The notes beneath the pieces are model-generated. The model ran no database searches, was not told the origin of the DNA, and worked only from the letters and a program-made list of their open reading frames with translations. A program made the translations under genes and the position numbers. Positions 45,662 to 53,689 of a stretch of 64,000 nt of DNA are shown one piece after another. Source of the DNA: Haloferula helveola (GTDB taxonomy: Bacteria; Verrucomicrobiota; Verrucomicrobiia; Verrucomicrobiales; Akkermansiaceae); contig NZ_AP024702.1 of NCBI RefSeq assembly GCF_037076345.1, forward strand, positions 930,001-994,000, given 5' to 3'. Every line of letters starts with the position of its first letter. The stretch's first letter is position 1.

Positions 45662-46729
45662 TCAGGCCGCTTCGGCGGGTTGTCCGGAATGGTGGAAGGG
45701 ATCGTAGTCGAGTTCTCCGCGCCAGAGGGTGAGCATCAGGACCGCCAGCTTGCGGGCGACAGCGACGACGGCTTTCTTCTTCGCCCTGGGGCCACCCATG
45801 GCGGCAAGTTTCTCCCCGTGGCGTCTGAGCTCGCAGTCGATGCCGAAGTGACCGAGCAAGTATTGTGCGCAACCGATGAGCAGGCGTCTGAGGTAGGCGT
45901 TGCCGGCTTTGGAGATGCGCAGTTGCTTGTCGATGTCTCCGGACTGCTCGCGCCGCGGCACAAGTCCGAGGTAGGCGGCGACGTTGCGGTTGGAGGTGAA
46001 GCGTTCCGGATCACCGACGACGAGGACGAAGGTCAGGGCGGTGATGGGGCCGACTCCACGAATCTTCATGAGCCGGGCCGTGGCGGGATAGCGTGCGCAG
46101 GTCTCCTCGATGGACTTGTCGAGGCGATTGATGCCGGCGTTTAGCGAATCAAGGACCTCCAGTGAGGGTTCGATCATGGCGAGGATCTCCGCGTGTTCTC
46201 CGGCCAGGAACTCGCGGCAGCGTCTCGCCACGGCGGGTGTGCTGGATTTCGGAACGCGGATGCCGAGACTCTTGAGGGTCATGCGCACCGAGTTGAGGAT
46301 GTCGACTCGGCGGGCAACGAGATTGTCACGCAACTTGACCTGAAGGAGGTCGCGCTGCGCCTGCTCGCTACCATGCTCGATGGGGTGGAGCAGCTCGCGG
46401 TCGGCGCGTGCGAGGCGGGCGAGCATGCGGGCGTCGTGGCGGTCGGACTTGCGGGTGTTGGCGTAGATGGCGCGAAGCTTGCGCGGGTTGGCGACGATGA
46501 CCTCGTGACCACGCGAGGCGAGGAAGCGGCTCGTCCACGGACTGTGGGTTCCGACCTCCATGGCGATGGTGGCACCGGGGTGTTTTTCGGAGAGCCTGCG
46601 CAGTGACTCGCGATGGTTGGTGATCGTGCGCTCGTCGAGGATCGTGGCTGAGGCGTCGAGCGCGCAGATCGAGTGCTTCCGGTCTCCGAGGTCGATTCCG
46701 ATGATGGTGGTCGATGATGTGGTATTCAT
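45662..46729 (-). CDS. IS110-family DEDD transposase, copy 1
   Basis: A 355-residue transposase. The RuvC-like N-terminal domain has D13 (GIDLGD), E58 (AMEVG) and D96/D99 in RKSDRHDARMLA, the DEDD set. The C-terminal Transposase_20 domain has IRGVGPITALTFVLVVGDPERFTS and RISKAGNAYLRRLLI with the serine used by this family. Identical in sequence to the copy at 48903-49970, which points to recent transposition. Confidence 0.95.
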   Translation of the reverse strand: MNTTSSTTIIGIDLGDRKHSICALDASATILDERTITNHRESLRRLSEKHPGATIAMEVGTHSPWTSRFLASRGHEVIVANPRKLRAIYANTRKSDRHDARMLARLARADRELLHPIEHGSEQAQRDLLQVKLRDNLVARRVDILNSVRMTLKSLGIRVPKSSTPAVARRCREFLAGEHAEILAMIEPSLEVLDSLNAGINRLDKSIEETCARYPATARLMKIRGVGPITALTFVLVVGDPERFTSNRNVAAYLGLVPRREQSGDIDKQLRISKAGNAYLRRLLIGCAQYLLGHFGIDCELRRHGEKLAAMGGPRAKKKAVVAVARKLAVLMLTLWRGELDYDPFHHSGQPAEAA

Positions 46730-46873
46730 GGCAGCAAGAGCTTACCCTTCTGGCGCTTCCGCGCCCTGCTGCCTTCTCATCTAATCTTGTTGAATTTCGT
46801 TCTAGGTGATTCAATCCCTTCAATCTGGCACGGAGCGCCGCCTTTGTTCGGGCGTCGCGCCATGCCTCAGACG

Positions 46874-47310
46874 TTGTGCAGCATATCGGAGCTCCGTGTT
46901 CCGGGGTTGATGATCCTGCTGGCGGATGGATCGAGGTTCATCGGAAGCGGTATCGAGCTCGGGCACTTGACCGACGCAGGTCGAGATCGTTCGGAGCATC
47001 ACCGGCACACCGCTGACCAAGCTGCTTCGTGGGTCAGCCCTTTGGTCTTGCGGCGGACTGACTTCATGACTCGGCAGTGCAGCCCGGGGCGTCACATCGG
47101 CTTCGGGCGACTCTTCCCGGGTAGGCATCGACGACGCGGCGTGGCGGCTTCGGGAGCGGTGCGGAGCGATCCGGCAAGGCACCAAACCGTCCAAGCACAA
47201 CAAGCCGTGGGTGGCGACGCCTCGCAGCGTCCGAGCCGGCTTCCATCCGCCACACGAGAGCGGACCGGGGCTGGGATTCCAGCTTGTAGGGGCGCGTCAC
47301 CACTTTATCG
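46874..47310 (+). other. Integron cassette 4: no convincing gene
   Basis: 437 bases between the attC of cassette 3 and the attC end of cassette 4. The cassette start (TTGTGCAGCATATC) is not followed by an ATG as in the other cassettes. Open frames exist on both strands, but their Arg/Pro/Ser-rich translations look like chance reading of GC-rich DNA. It may be a non-coding or decayed cassette, or carry an RNA or promoter. Confidence 0.55.
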
Positions 47311-47316
47311 TTCGCT
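47195..47316 (+). other. attC site of cassette 4
   Basis: R'' GCACAAC at 47195-47201 is complementary to the cassette 4 start (GTTGTGC at 46873). R' GTTCGCT is at 47310-47316. The left arm is GTGGCGACGCC, the right arm GGCGCGTCACCAC. Confidence 0.75.
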
Positions 47317-47322
47317 ATCAAA

Positions 47323-47802
47323 ATGAGCCGACCACTTCGGGCAGCGATTCTGGTATGTAGCGTCTTGGGTTTGGTCGCGGCAGTGATCTTCGGGCTGATC
47401 CTCCCGAATCGCCCGCTGGACGAGGTCGCAGGTCTTTCGGAATCGACCTTCGATGATGCCGCCCGTGGGGGTTTGCCGCATTCAGCCACAAGGATCATGC
47501 GATACACCACCGGGTTCACGGATTCCGCCACATGGACCGCTTACACAGCAGATCGAGCGACGATCGAGAGAGCCAGTGAGGCTCTCACCCGAACGAGAAT
47601 GGAGGATTGGGCACCGTGGGACCCTCAGCGGGCTCACAGCCTCAACCGACCCGCCCGCGCAGAACGCTTGAACCGTGGTTACTGGGATGTCGACGCCGTA
47701 GCCAAGGGCCGCTTTTATTCGTCATTCGACGGCTCGAACGGAGTGCAGGTTCTGATCGACACCGCACGGTGGAGAATCTTTATCCATCAGTTCAGCACCT
47801 AA
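47323..47802 (+). CDS. Integron cassette 5: membrane-anchored hypothetical protein
   Basis: A 159-residue protein from ATG 47323, 12 bases after the cassette boundary. One N-terminal hydrophobic segment (AAILVCSVLGLVAAVIFGLIL) is a signal anchor, so the rest is probably outside the cytoplasm. The remainder (TDSATWTAYTADRATIERASEAL, YSSFDGSNGVQVLIDTARWRIFIH) is unrecognised. A single-pass anchor of this kind is also seen in cassette 9. Confidence 0.75.
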   Translation: MSRPLRAAILVCSVLGLVAAVIFGLILPNRPLDEVAGLSESTFDDAARGGLPHSATRIMRYTTGFTDSATWTAYTADRATIERASEALTRTRMEDWAPWDPQRAHSLNRPARAERLNRGYWDVDAVAKGRFYSSFDGSNGVQVLIDTARWRIFIHQFST

Positions 47803-47811
47803 CAAAAACAA

Positions 47812-47940
47812 AGCGAACAAGCCGAAGATGGCGACCCCTCACAGCGGCCTTGTTACGTTTCCGTTCTGGTGGTTACCTACCCCATCGAGAATCGGAGCCC
47901 CGCCATGAGGGTCGGGATCGCCATTTCTCTGACGTTCGGC
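47812..47940 (+). other. attC site of cassette 5 (uninterrupted example)
   Basis: R'' AGCGAAC at 47812-47818 is complementary to the cassette 5 start (GTTCGCT). R' GTTCGGC is at 47934-47940. Arms GAAGATGGCGACCCCTCA and TGAGGGTCGGGATCGCCAT pair. The segment CAGCGGCCTTGTTACG shows the intact site used by the IS elsewhere. Confidence 0.83.
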
Positions 47941-47949
47941 AGAAAATCG

Positions 47950-48477
47950 ATGCACATTGCCGATCTCCTCGACGACGATCATTTCACGCAGTTCGAGGAG
48001 CGATTGTCGGAGCAATTTGGCCTCGAACGCTTCGTCGGTGACTCGATAGTCCGCGATCTGCTGCAGAAGGAGATCGAGGACTCCCGCTTTAACCTGGAGC
48101 AGTTGGCGATTTACTTTGCGAGGCGGACCGAGCACTTCGACCGATTTGCACGAGAGTGGTATCGTGACGCAAGCGGAACCGACTACGGAGAGGAGTTTGA
48201 TCCCGTTGAGGGAGATCAGCAAGATCGACGAACCGGGCGGGAGGTGATTGGGATCAGCGAAGGCTTTACGATCTCCTACCTCCTACTTTTTTTATACGGC
48301 ACGGAGTACCCCCGCGAACTCGAAGGGTGGATTCGCACGCGTCGGATTCCCGCAGCAAGCCATGTGGCCCGTGATGTACGTCGAGTGATCCGGGAGACAG
48401 CCAAAATTGCCGAACAAGGCGGAGATTGCGACGCTCCACCGCGGTCTTCCATGAGAAGGCAGTCAACTGGGAATTGA
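47950..48477 (+). CDS. Integron cassette 6: hypothetical protein, 3' end altered by IS insertion
   Basis: A 175-residue protein from ATG 47950 (MHIADLLDDDHFTQFEERL), 15 bases after the cassette boundary. Acidic, helix-rich, no signal peptide; contains FARRTEHFDRFAREWYRDASGTDYG. Not recognised. The last residues (SMRRQSTGN) come from the IS inserted in the following attC, exactly as in cassette 3. Confidence 0.72.
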   Translation: MHIADLLDDDHFTQFEERLSEQFGLERFVGDSIVRDLLQKEIEDSRFNLEQLAIYFARRTEHFDRFAREWYRDASGTDYGEEFDPVEGDQQDRRTGREVIGISEGFTISYLLLFLYGTEYPRELEGWIRTRRIPAASHVARDVRRVIRETAKIAEQGGDCDAPPRSSMRRQSTGN

Positions 48478-48902
48478 GGTTTGCCTCAACATTCGTTCTG
48501 GAGTGTTAGGATTGGAAGATGTCCCCCCGCTCCCCGGGGGGACGGGAGGGGCGAAGCCCCCGGATGGGGGTTTGGGGGGGAACCGAGTGTGGTCGAGCTG
48601 ACCCCAGCTCGGCGGGGTGCGGGGCGGCAGCCCCGTGTCGTTACCGAGCGAGTGCTGCTGCGGCGGTCACGGAATGAAACAAGGCTCCGGGCTTCCATTC
48701 GCATTTGTCCGGCCCGCTTCCGTTTGGGGCCGGGTGCATGATTCGATCCTTGCTTCGTTGTTCTCATGGAGAGGGGTGGGACGCTGCCATCTTGTTAGCG
48801 CACTCGGGGCCTCTCGGCCTGGTGCTGCCGCGGTGCCGCAGTCGTCCCGAATCTGTTGGGAAGTCGTTTCATCGTGGGAAAAGGGTCGCCGTGCGCGGCG
48901 GG
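48463..48902 (-). ncRNA. Candidate bridge/seek RNA region of IS copy 2
   Basis: Non-coding segment downstream of the transposase gene, same sequence as in copy 1 as far as can be read. RNA ends not defined. Confidence 0.4.
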
Positions 48903-49970
48903 TCAGGCCGCTTCGGCGGGTTGTCCGGAATGGTGGAAGGGATCGTAGTCGAGTTCTCCGCGCCAGAGGGTGAGCATCAGGACCGCCAGCTTGCGGGCGA
49001 CAGCGACGACGGCTTTCTTCTTCGCCCTGGGGCCACCCATGGCGGCAAGTTTCTCCCCGTGGCGTCTGAGCTCGCAGTCGATGCCGAAGTGACCGAGCAA
49101 GTATTGTGCGCAACCGATGAGCAGGCGTCTGAGGTAGGCGTTGCCGGCTTTGGAGATGCGCAGTTGCTTGTCGATGTCTCCGGACTGCTCGCGCCGCGGC
49201 ACAAGTCCGAGGTAGGCGGCGACGTTGCGGTTGGAGGTGAAGCGTTCCGGATCACCGACGACGAGGACGAAGGTCAGGGCGGTGATGGGGCCGACTCCAC
49301 GAATCTTCATGAGCCGGGCCGTGGCGGGATAGCGTGCGCAGGTCTCCTCGATGGACTTGTCGAGGCGATTGATGCCGGCGTTTAGCGAATCAAGGACCTC
49401 CAGTGAGGGTTCGATCATGGCGAGGATCTCCGCGTGTTCTCCGGCCAGGAACTCGCGGCAGCGTCTCGCCACGGCGGGTGTGCTGGATTTCGGAACGCGG
49501 ATGCCGAGACTCTTGAGGGTCATGCGCACCGAGTTGAGGATGTCGACTCGGCGGGCAACGAGATTGTCACGCAACTTGACCTGAAGGAGGTCGCGCTGCG
49601 CCTGCTCGCTACCATGCTCGATGGGGTGGAGCAGCTCGCGGTCGGCGCGTGCGAGGCGGGCGAGCATGCGGGCGTCGTGGCGGTCGGACTTGCGGGTGTT
49701 GGCGTAGATGGCGCGAAGCTTGCGCGGGTTGGCGACGATGACCTCGTGACCACGCGAGGCGAGGAAGCGGCTCGTCCACGGACTGTGGGTTCCGACCTCC
49801 ATGGCGATGGTGGCACCGGGGTGTTTTTCGGAGAGCCTGCGCAGTGACTCGCGATGGTTGGTGATCGTGCGCTCGTCGAGGATCGTGGCTGAGGCGTCGA
49901 GCGCGCAGATCGAGTGCTTCCGGTCTCCGAGGTCGATTCCGATGATGGTGGTCGATGATGTGGTATTCAT
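48903..49970 (-). CDS. IS110-family DEDD transposase, copy 2
   Basis: 355 residues, the same protein as the transposase at 45662-46729 (DEDD residues D13, E58, D96/D99; Transposase_20 domain with the RISKAGN serine). Intact, so at least one of the two copies could be active. Confidence 0.95.
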   Translation of the reverse strand: MNTTSSTTIIGIDLGDRKHSICALDASATILDERTITNHRESLRRLSEKHPGATIAMEVGTHSPWTSRFLASRGHEVIVANPRKLRAIYANTRKSDRHDARMLARLARADRELLHPIEHGSEQAQRDLLQVKLRDNLVARRVDILNSVRMTLKSLGIRVPKSSTPAVARRCREFLAGEHAEILAMIEPSLEVLDSLNAGINRLDKSIEETCARYPATARLMKIRGVGPITALTFVLVVGDPERFTSNRNVAAYLGLVPRREQSGDIDKQLRISKAGNAYLRRLLIGCAQYLLGHFGIDCELRRHGEKLAAMGGPRAKKKAVVAVARKLAVLMLTLWRGELDYDPFHHSGQPAEAA

Positions 49971-50124
49971 GGCAGCAAGAGCTTACCCTTCTGGCGCTTC
50001 CGCGCCCTGCTGCCTTCTCATCTAATCTTGTTGAAGAGCCTGGTTGGTGGTTTGCTGCTCCCAACGGAATCGGCGCCGCCGCCATGAGGATCGCGTCGCC
50101 ATTCCTTCAACGTTCTGTCTCGAA

Positions 50125-50610
50125 ATGGTCCGCAATGGATTTGCAACGTTAGCTCTTGCATTCGGTGCGCAGCAGGTCGCGTGGACTCTCCTAGACTACG
50201 AGGGCCTGCAGAACTCTGATTATCCGCGTGACGCCTGGCCTTACGAAGTGAACCCTCTGTTCGGGGGCGTGATTGCTCTGATTGCAATCGTCGTGGCTCT
50301 AGCGTTCTACGAGAAGCGATGGTCGATTTCCAGAGCAGTTGGGTCCATCCTGGCGGTCGCAGCGGGCATCCACTTTTGGGTTTTGCGACACCCTGCTGAA
50401 CCGTACAAAGATTATGGTGAGGACAATGTGGTAAGAATGATCGTCAATGAATTCTGGGTGGGCGTGATCATGCTTGTGGTATGTGGCATCGACTACGTGG
50501 TGCGGAGTGGGCAACGACAACCGACAATGACAGAACAAGTCGGTGGAGGATCGACGCCGATCAGCGGCCGTGTTGGATCGGACTCGTCAGACGCGGGCGG
50601 CCGTGATTGA
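50125..50610 (+). CDS. Integron cassette 7: integral membrane protein
   Basis: A 161-residue protein from ATG 50125, 12 bases after the cassette boundary. Four hydrophobic stretches (GFATLALAFGAQQVAW; LFGGVIALIAIVVALAF; AVGSILAVAAGIHFWVL; FWVGVIMLVVCGIDYVV) indicate a small multi-pass membrane protein. The hydrophilic Gly/Ser-rich tail is encoded by attC. Not recognised. Confidence 0.75.
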   Translation: MVRNGFATLALAFGAQQVAWTLLDYEGLQNSDYPRDAWPYEVNPLFGGVIALIAIVVALAFYEKRWSISRAVGSILAVAAGIHFWVLRHPAEPYKDYGEDNVVRMIVNEFWVGVIMLVVCGIDYVVRSGQRQPTMTEQVGGGSTPISGRVGSDSSDAGGRD

Positions 50611-50654
50611 GTTCTAGGAGGCGCGGCTAGCGCGTCTCACCTTCAACGTTCGAC
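50530..50654 (+). other. attC site of cassette 7
   Basis: R'' ACAGAAC at 50530-50536 is complementary to the cassette 7 start (GTTCTGT). R' GTTCGAC is at 50648-50654. The hairpin arms include GTCGGTGGAGGATCG. Confidence 0.78.
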
Positions 50655-50671
50655 AGAGAACTCCGATACCA

Positions 50672-51037
50672 ATGAGACTCACACTTGGAGGACGGTTGAC
50701 GATGGCCGCAGCCGTGCTGTGGGCTCTCTCAATCTGCGGACAGCTTGTCGGTTCGGACGTTTTTGTTGGGGTGAGTTGGTGCGTGATGATCGCTCTGTCA
50801 TTCCCGCTAGCGATTCTGAGTGGAGCAGTTTCCACCATGGGACCCGCACCGATTAGCAGTTGGATCTTGTATCTTGCACTCATGATCCCAAATTGCTTCG
50901 TTTGGGGATACGGATTGGCCGGACTTCTCCGCATCGCTCAGATCGCCATTCGGCCGTCTTCTGTCGACTGCTCAGTTCCTGATTACCCGACCGCAACGAC
51001 CGAAAACCAAATTGTCGAATCGGGTCCCGGGGAGTAG
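50672..51037 (+). CDS. Integron cassette 8: small membrane protein, 3' end altered by intron insertion
   Basis: A 121-residue protein from ATG 50672 with three hydrophobic stretches (TMAAAVLWALSICGQLVG; FVGVSWCVMIALSFPLAILSG; WILYLALMIPNCFVWGYGLAGLL). The natural frame would end in attC (I-V-E-Q-D-A-D-G-D-P-L, then TAA near 53090). The group II intron at 51019 replaces this end with S-G-P-G-E and a stop at 51035. Not recognised. Confidence 0.7.
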   Translation: MRLTLGGRLTMAAAVLWALSICGQLVGSDVFVGVSWCVMIALSFPLAILSGAVSTMGPAPISSWILYLALMIPNCFVWGYGLAGLLRIAQIAIRPSSVDCSVPDYPTATTENQIVESGPGE

Positions 51038-53063
51038 TTAGCTCCCCGGTCCCACACCACCCTGCGTACGGCTCCGTACAGGGCGGTTCCGATCAGACCC
51101 GGGCTGACGGCCCGTAGTGAAGCTTGATCCATGTCGCCCTCATGTCGGGCACCCCTTGTTCCTCAAGCCAACGGTTGTGGAGTGCGTGTCGCACCAGTGA
51201 CATCTGGCTCATCCGCCAGTAGCCTTTGCGGCTCCGCGACGCCTTATGCACTTCGTCCGGGGCGATGCCCAGCGCGAGGAGTTCGCGGCGCCGCGTGCGC
51301 GGTTGCTTCCATTGCTTCCAGTAATACAACCTCACCCTTCGCCTGACCCATTCCGCAAGCCGTTCGATCACCGTGTAGGTGCAACTGAGCTTGTAGTAGT
51401 TGAGCCAGCCAAGGACATACCGGCGCAGTTCGCCGATGACGTCCCGCACGGCGTGGCCCCGGTTGCGTCGGGTGATCCCGCGCACGCGCTCCTTGAAGCG
51501 GTGCAGCGCCTTGTCCGTCCACACCAGCCGGCCCTTGCGGTCCATGGCATAGCCGAGGAATTCGCAGAAGCCCAGCCGGGTGCAGCGGCTCTTGGCGCGG
51601 TTGACCACCAGTTTGAGCCGTCCTTCGCAGAAGCGGGCCAGGCTTGCCATCACCCGGCTCGCCGCCCTCGCGCTCCTGACCATGACGAGGAAGTCGTCGG
51701 CATATCTCGCGAACTTGTGTCCGCGTGCCTCCAGTTCCTTGTCGAGCGGGTCGAGCACGATGTTGGCGAGCAAAGGCGACAGCGGTCCGCCCTGCGGCAC
51801 CCCGAGGGGCGTGGCCTCCCGCGTGCCGTCCGGCAGCACCACCCCGGCGGTCAGGTAGCGACGGATCAGCCCGAGCGTCACGCGACACCCGACCTTCTCC
51901 CGCAGCGCTTCCATCAACCGGTCGTGGTTGACCGTGTCGAAGAACGATTTCAGGTCGCAGTCCACGACGTGGCGGCGGCCTTCCGTCCAGCCGGACTCCA
52001 TCTCGGCCACCGCGTCGTGCGCGGAATGGCCGGGCCGGTAGCCGTGGCAAAAGCGCCGAAGGCCTGTAGGCGCTTTGGACGGAGCGAAGCGCAGCCCCGA
52101 AGGGGTGAGGGGGCGGGCGGAGCCCCCGAATCAATGTTCGCTGAAGTCCGCTTCAAAGCGCGGACCCAGCACTTGCGCGACGGCCTGCTGGATCACCCGA
52201 TCCAGCACCGTCGGAATCCCGAGGGGACGCCTTGTCCCGTCGGGCTTGGGAATCCACACCCGTCGAACGGGTGCGGGATGGTAGGTGCCATCCCTGATGG
52301 CTTCGGCGATCCTCGGCCACTCCGCCCGCGCGAACGCGGAATGCGGCGGTCGGCTTGCCGACCTTTTCCCTCGCTGGTTTCCGGAGGAGGAAACCACTGA
52401 CCGGCATGGCGTGAGTGGAACGAGGGCAAAAGTCGTCGGCGGTCATGCCGTCGATGCCCGGAGCGCCCTTGTTGGCCTTCACGCGTTTCCACGCTGCGGC
52501 CAGGTTCTCCGGGTCGAGGATCTCCTCGATCATGGTTCTTGCTTGGGGGTCTCCATGCTTCCCGCCGCAGCGGCTCTCGTCCATGCCTCGCCTTCCGGCG
52601 TCGTCGGCTGGGGCGTCCGCCACGGGGTCGAAACCCTCCTCATCGGTTCGGTCCTTCATCGGCTGAGACCTCCGGCAGCTTTGCTGCGCTTCATCACGCT
52701 CCGGCTCGTTCTCCGACTACTACGACCTCCCTCCTTCGCCAAGGCTACGGCGGACAGGCTGCTGACTTCTCACTGTCCTGCGACGGTGAGATCTCCCCAG
52801 GTAATGGCACGTTGCTCTGCTGCACTGCCGCCGCATTTACCTCCACGGGCATACCAGACGCCTTCGGTGTGTTGTGCCACCTCGACGCGCCGTGTCGGCC
52901 TTCTATGCGGTTCTTGTCCATCGACTCACAGCTTTCCCATAGCCTTCCTTCATGCGTCCGGTCGCCCTCGCGCACTTGGCCTCTGGTAGTAGTTTCGTTT
53001 CATGTTCTGGTATTCCTACAGGGGACTTGAACCCCATTTACAACGTGCCCATGCTGGGCACAC
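51019..53063 (-). mobile_element. Group IIC-attC intron
   Basis: A 2045-base intron on the minus strand, opposite to the cassette genes, as usual for attC-targeting class C introns. On the minus strand the 5' exon ends CATCTTGT and the intron begins GTGTGCCCAGCATGGGCACG. It ends with domain V/VI sequence (CTGTACGGAGCCGTACGCAG, then a GGGGAGCTAACTACTCCCC stem) and CCCGAT. Joining the exons gives TTGTTCGAC, an intact R'' region. The encoded reverse transcriptase/maturase is disrupted. Confidence 0.85.
51093..52659 (-). pseudogene. Group II intron reverse transcriptase/maturase, disrupted
   Basis: Three pieces of one class C intron protein. The N-terminus starts at 52659 (MKDRTDEEGFDP...[13 protein letters not shown]). 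A middle piece follows ([10 protein letters not shown]...[24 protein letters not shown]). The last piece (GYRPGHSAHDAV, FFDTVNHDRLM, GVPQGGPLSPLLANI, ARYADDFLVMV with the YADD site, and the maturase part to 51093) is complete. An insertion of about 77 bases near 52355-52430 shifts the frame. A second of about 80 bases near 52045-52135 adds an in-frame TGA at 52131-52133. Both inserts are rich in palindromes. The protein is probably not made in full, so the intron would be immobile unless helped in trans. Confidence 0.83.
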
Positions 53064-53196
53064 ACAAGATGCTGATGGCGACCCCTTATAAGCGGCTTTG
53101 TTACGATCTTGCCGCCAGCGTCGGGGGCTGCTTGAGTGCTTGGGGCCGTCCCGGTCCGGTTCCGGGATCGCCATAGCGTTGACGTTCGCCACAGTA

Positions 53197-53682
53197 ATGA
53201 AGAGCTGGGTCCGGATTGTCGGCGTGCTGGCGCTGCTTCTGGCCGTTGGAGGTCCAGTCGTCTGGGTTGTGACCCGACCGGACGAGTATCACACACCCGA
53301 ACGTCGGGCTGCCAAGCGGCAGATGATCCAAGACATTGGCGAGCAGGTCGTCGACCTCGATCCTGAGAACCAGCTCAAGCGTTACGAATGGTGGGATGAT
53401 GAGTTCATCCAGTTCTATGACGGATCGTGGATTGCCTACCGAGCCCAATGCCACAAGGTCGATCCGAAGGTTTACGACCTCTTTATCGGCCGCGCATCTG
53501 ATGGGAATTGGTACTACTCGACCTACCACTTCTGCGTCGGGATGCTCGCGCTTCAGGGGCACGACCAGATGGACACCCTCGAGGACTTTATCTCTGAGTA
53601 TGCCCTCGAGACCTTCGATGGCGCATCGGATCAAGCCCTACTTCCAACTTGGCCGGAACGAGCTTGGACCCAGCAGAACTAG
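53197..53682 (+). CDS. Integron cassette 9: membrane-anchored hypothetical protein
   Basis: A 161-residue protein from ATG 53197, 12 bases after the cassette boundary. A signal anchor (IVGVLALLLAVGGPVVWVV) is followed by a soluble region (PDEYHTPERRAAKRQMIQDI; RYEWWDDEFIQFYDGSWIAYRAQC; FIGRASDGNWYYSTYHFCVGMLAL). Two cysteines, in YRAQCHK and YHFCVGM, might form a disulfide outside the membrane. No family recognised. Confidence 0.75.
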   Translation: MKSWVRIVGVLALLLAVGGPVVWVVTRPDEYHTPERRAAKRQMIQDIGEQVVDLDPENQLKRYEWWDDEFIQFYDGSWIAYRAQCHKVDPKVYDLFIGRASDGNWYYSTYHFCVGMLALQGHDQMDTLEDFISEYALETFDGASDQALLPTWPERAWTQQN

Positions 53683-53689
53683 ATTCAAC

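Larger units (their letters stand above)
45208..46788 (-). mobile_element. IS110/IS1111-family insertion sequence, attC-targeting, copy 1
   Basis: About 1.58 kb. Perfect 12-base subterminal inverted repeats ATGAGAAGGCAG at 45210-45221 and its complement at 46769-46780, with short tails, as in the IS1111 subgroup; CTT stands at both junctions, with no other target duplication. The element encodes one DEDD transposase (45662-46729, minus) and has about 450 non-coding bases downstream of it. It is inserted in the attC of cassette 3 between CAGCGGC and GTTGAA, at the same attC position as copy 2. It looks identical to copy 2 (offset 3241 bases). Confidence 0.9.
45168..46879 (+). other. attC site of cassette 3, interrupted by an insertion sequence
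   Basis: R'' GCACAAC at 45168-45174 matches the cassette 3 start GTTGTGC. The left arm GGCGATGGCGACGCC lies before the IS; after it the other arm (GTCGCGCCATGCC) and R' GTTGTGC at 46873-46879 remain. Removing 45208-46788 restores a normal attC. Confidence 0.78.
48449..50029 (-). mobile_element. IS110/IS1111-family insertion sequence, attC-targeting, copy 2
   Basis: Same element as at 45208-46788, same orientation, same terminal repeats and the same CTT at both junctions (48446-48448 and 50027-50029). It is inserted at the equivalent position of a different attC. Flanking sequences differ at once on both sides, which fixes the ends. Confidence 0.9.
48409..50118 (+). other. attC site of cassette 6, interrupted by an insertion sequence
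   Basis: R'' GCCGAAC at 48409-48415 is complementary to the cassette 6 start. R' GTTCTGT is at 50112-50118. Arms GAGATTGCGACGCTCC and GGATCGCGTCGCCATTCC flank the IS insertion (48449-50029). Confidence 0.78.
51014..53190 (+). other. attC site of cassette 8, interrupted by a group II intron
   Basis: R'' GTCGA/AC is split by the intron: GTCGA at 51014-51018, then ACAAG from 53064. It is complementary to the cassette 8 start (GTTCGAC). R' GTTCGCC is at 53184-53190. Arms GATGGCGACCCC and GGGATCGCCAT pair. Confidence 0.78.

Noticed and set aside
45464-46144. 226-codon plus-strand frame inside the IS (repeated at 48705-49385)
   Set aside because: Antisense to the DEDD transposase; it appears in both copies only because the copies are identical.
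46787-47326. Plus-strand frame of 179 codons across IS end and cassette 4
   Set aside because: It starts inside the IS, crosses an attC and has a composition of chance reading in GC-rich DNA.
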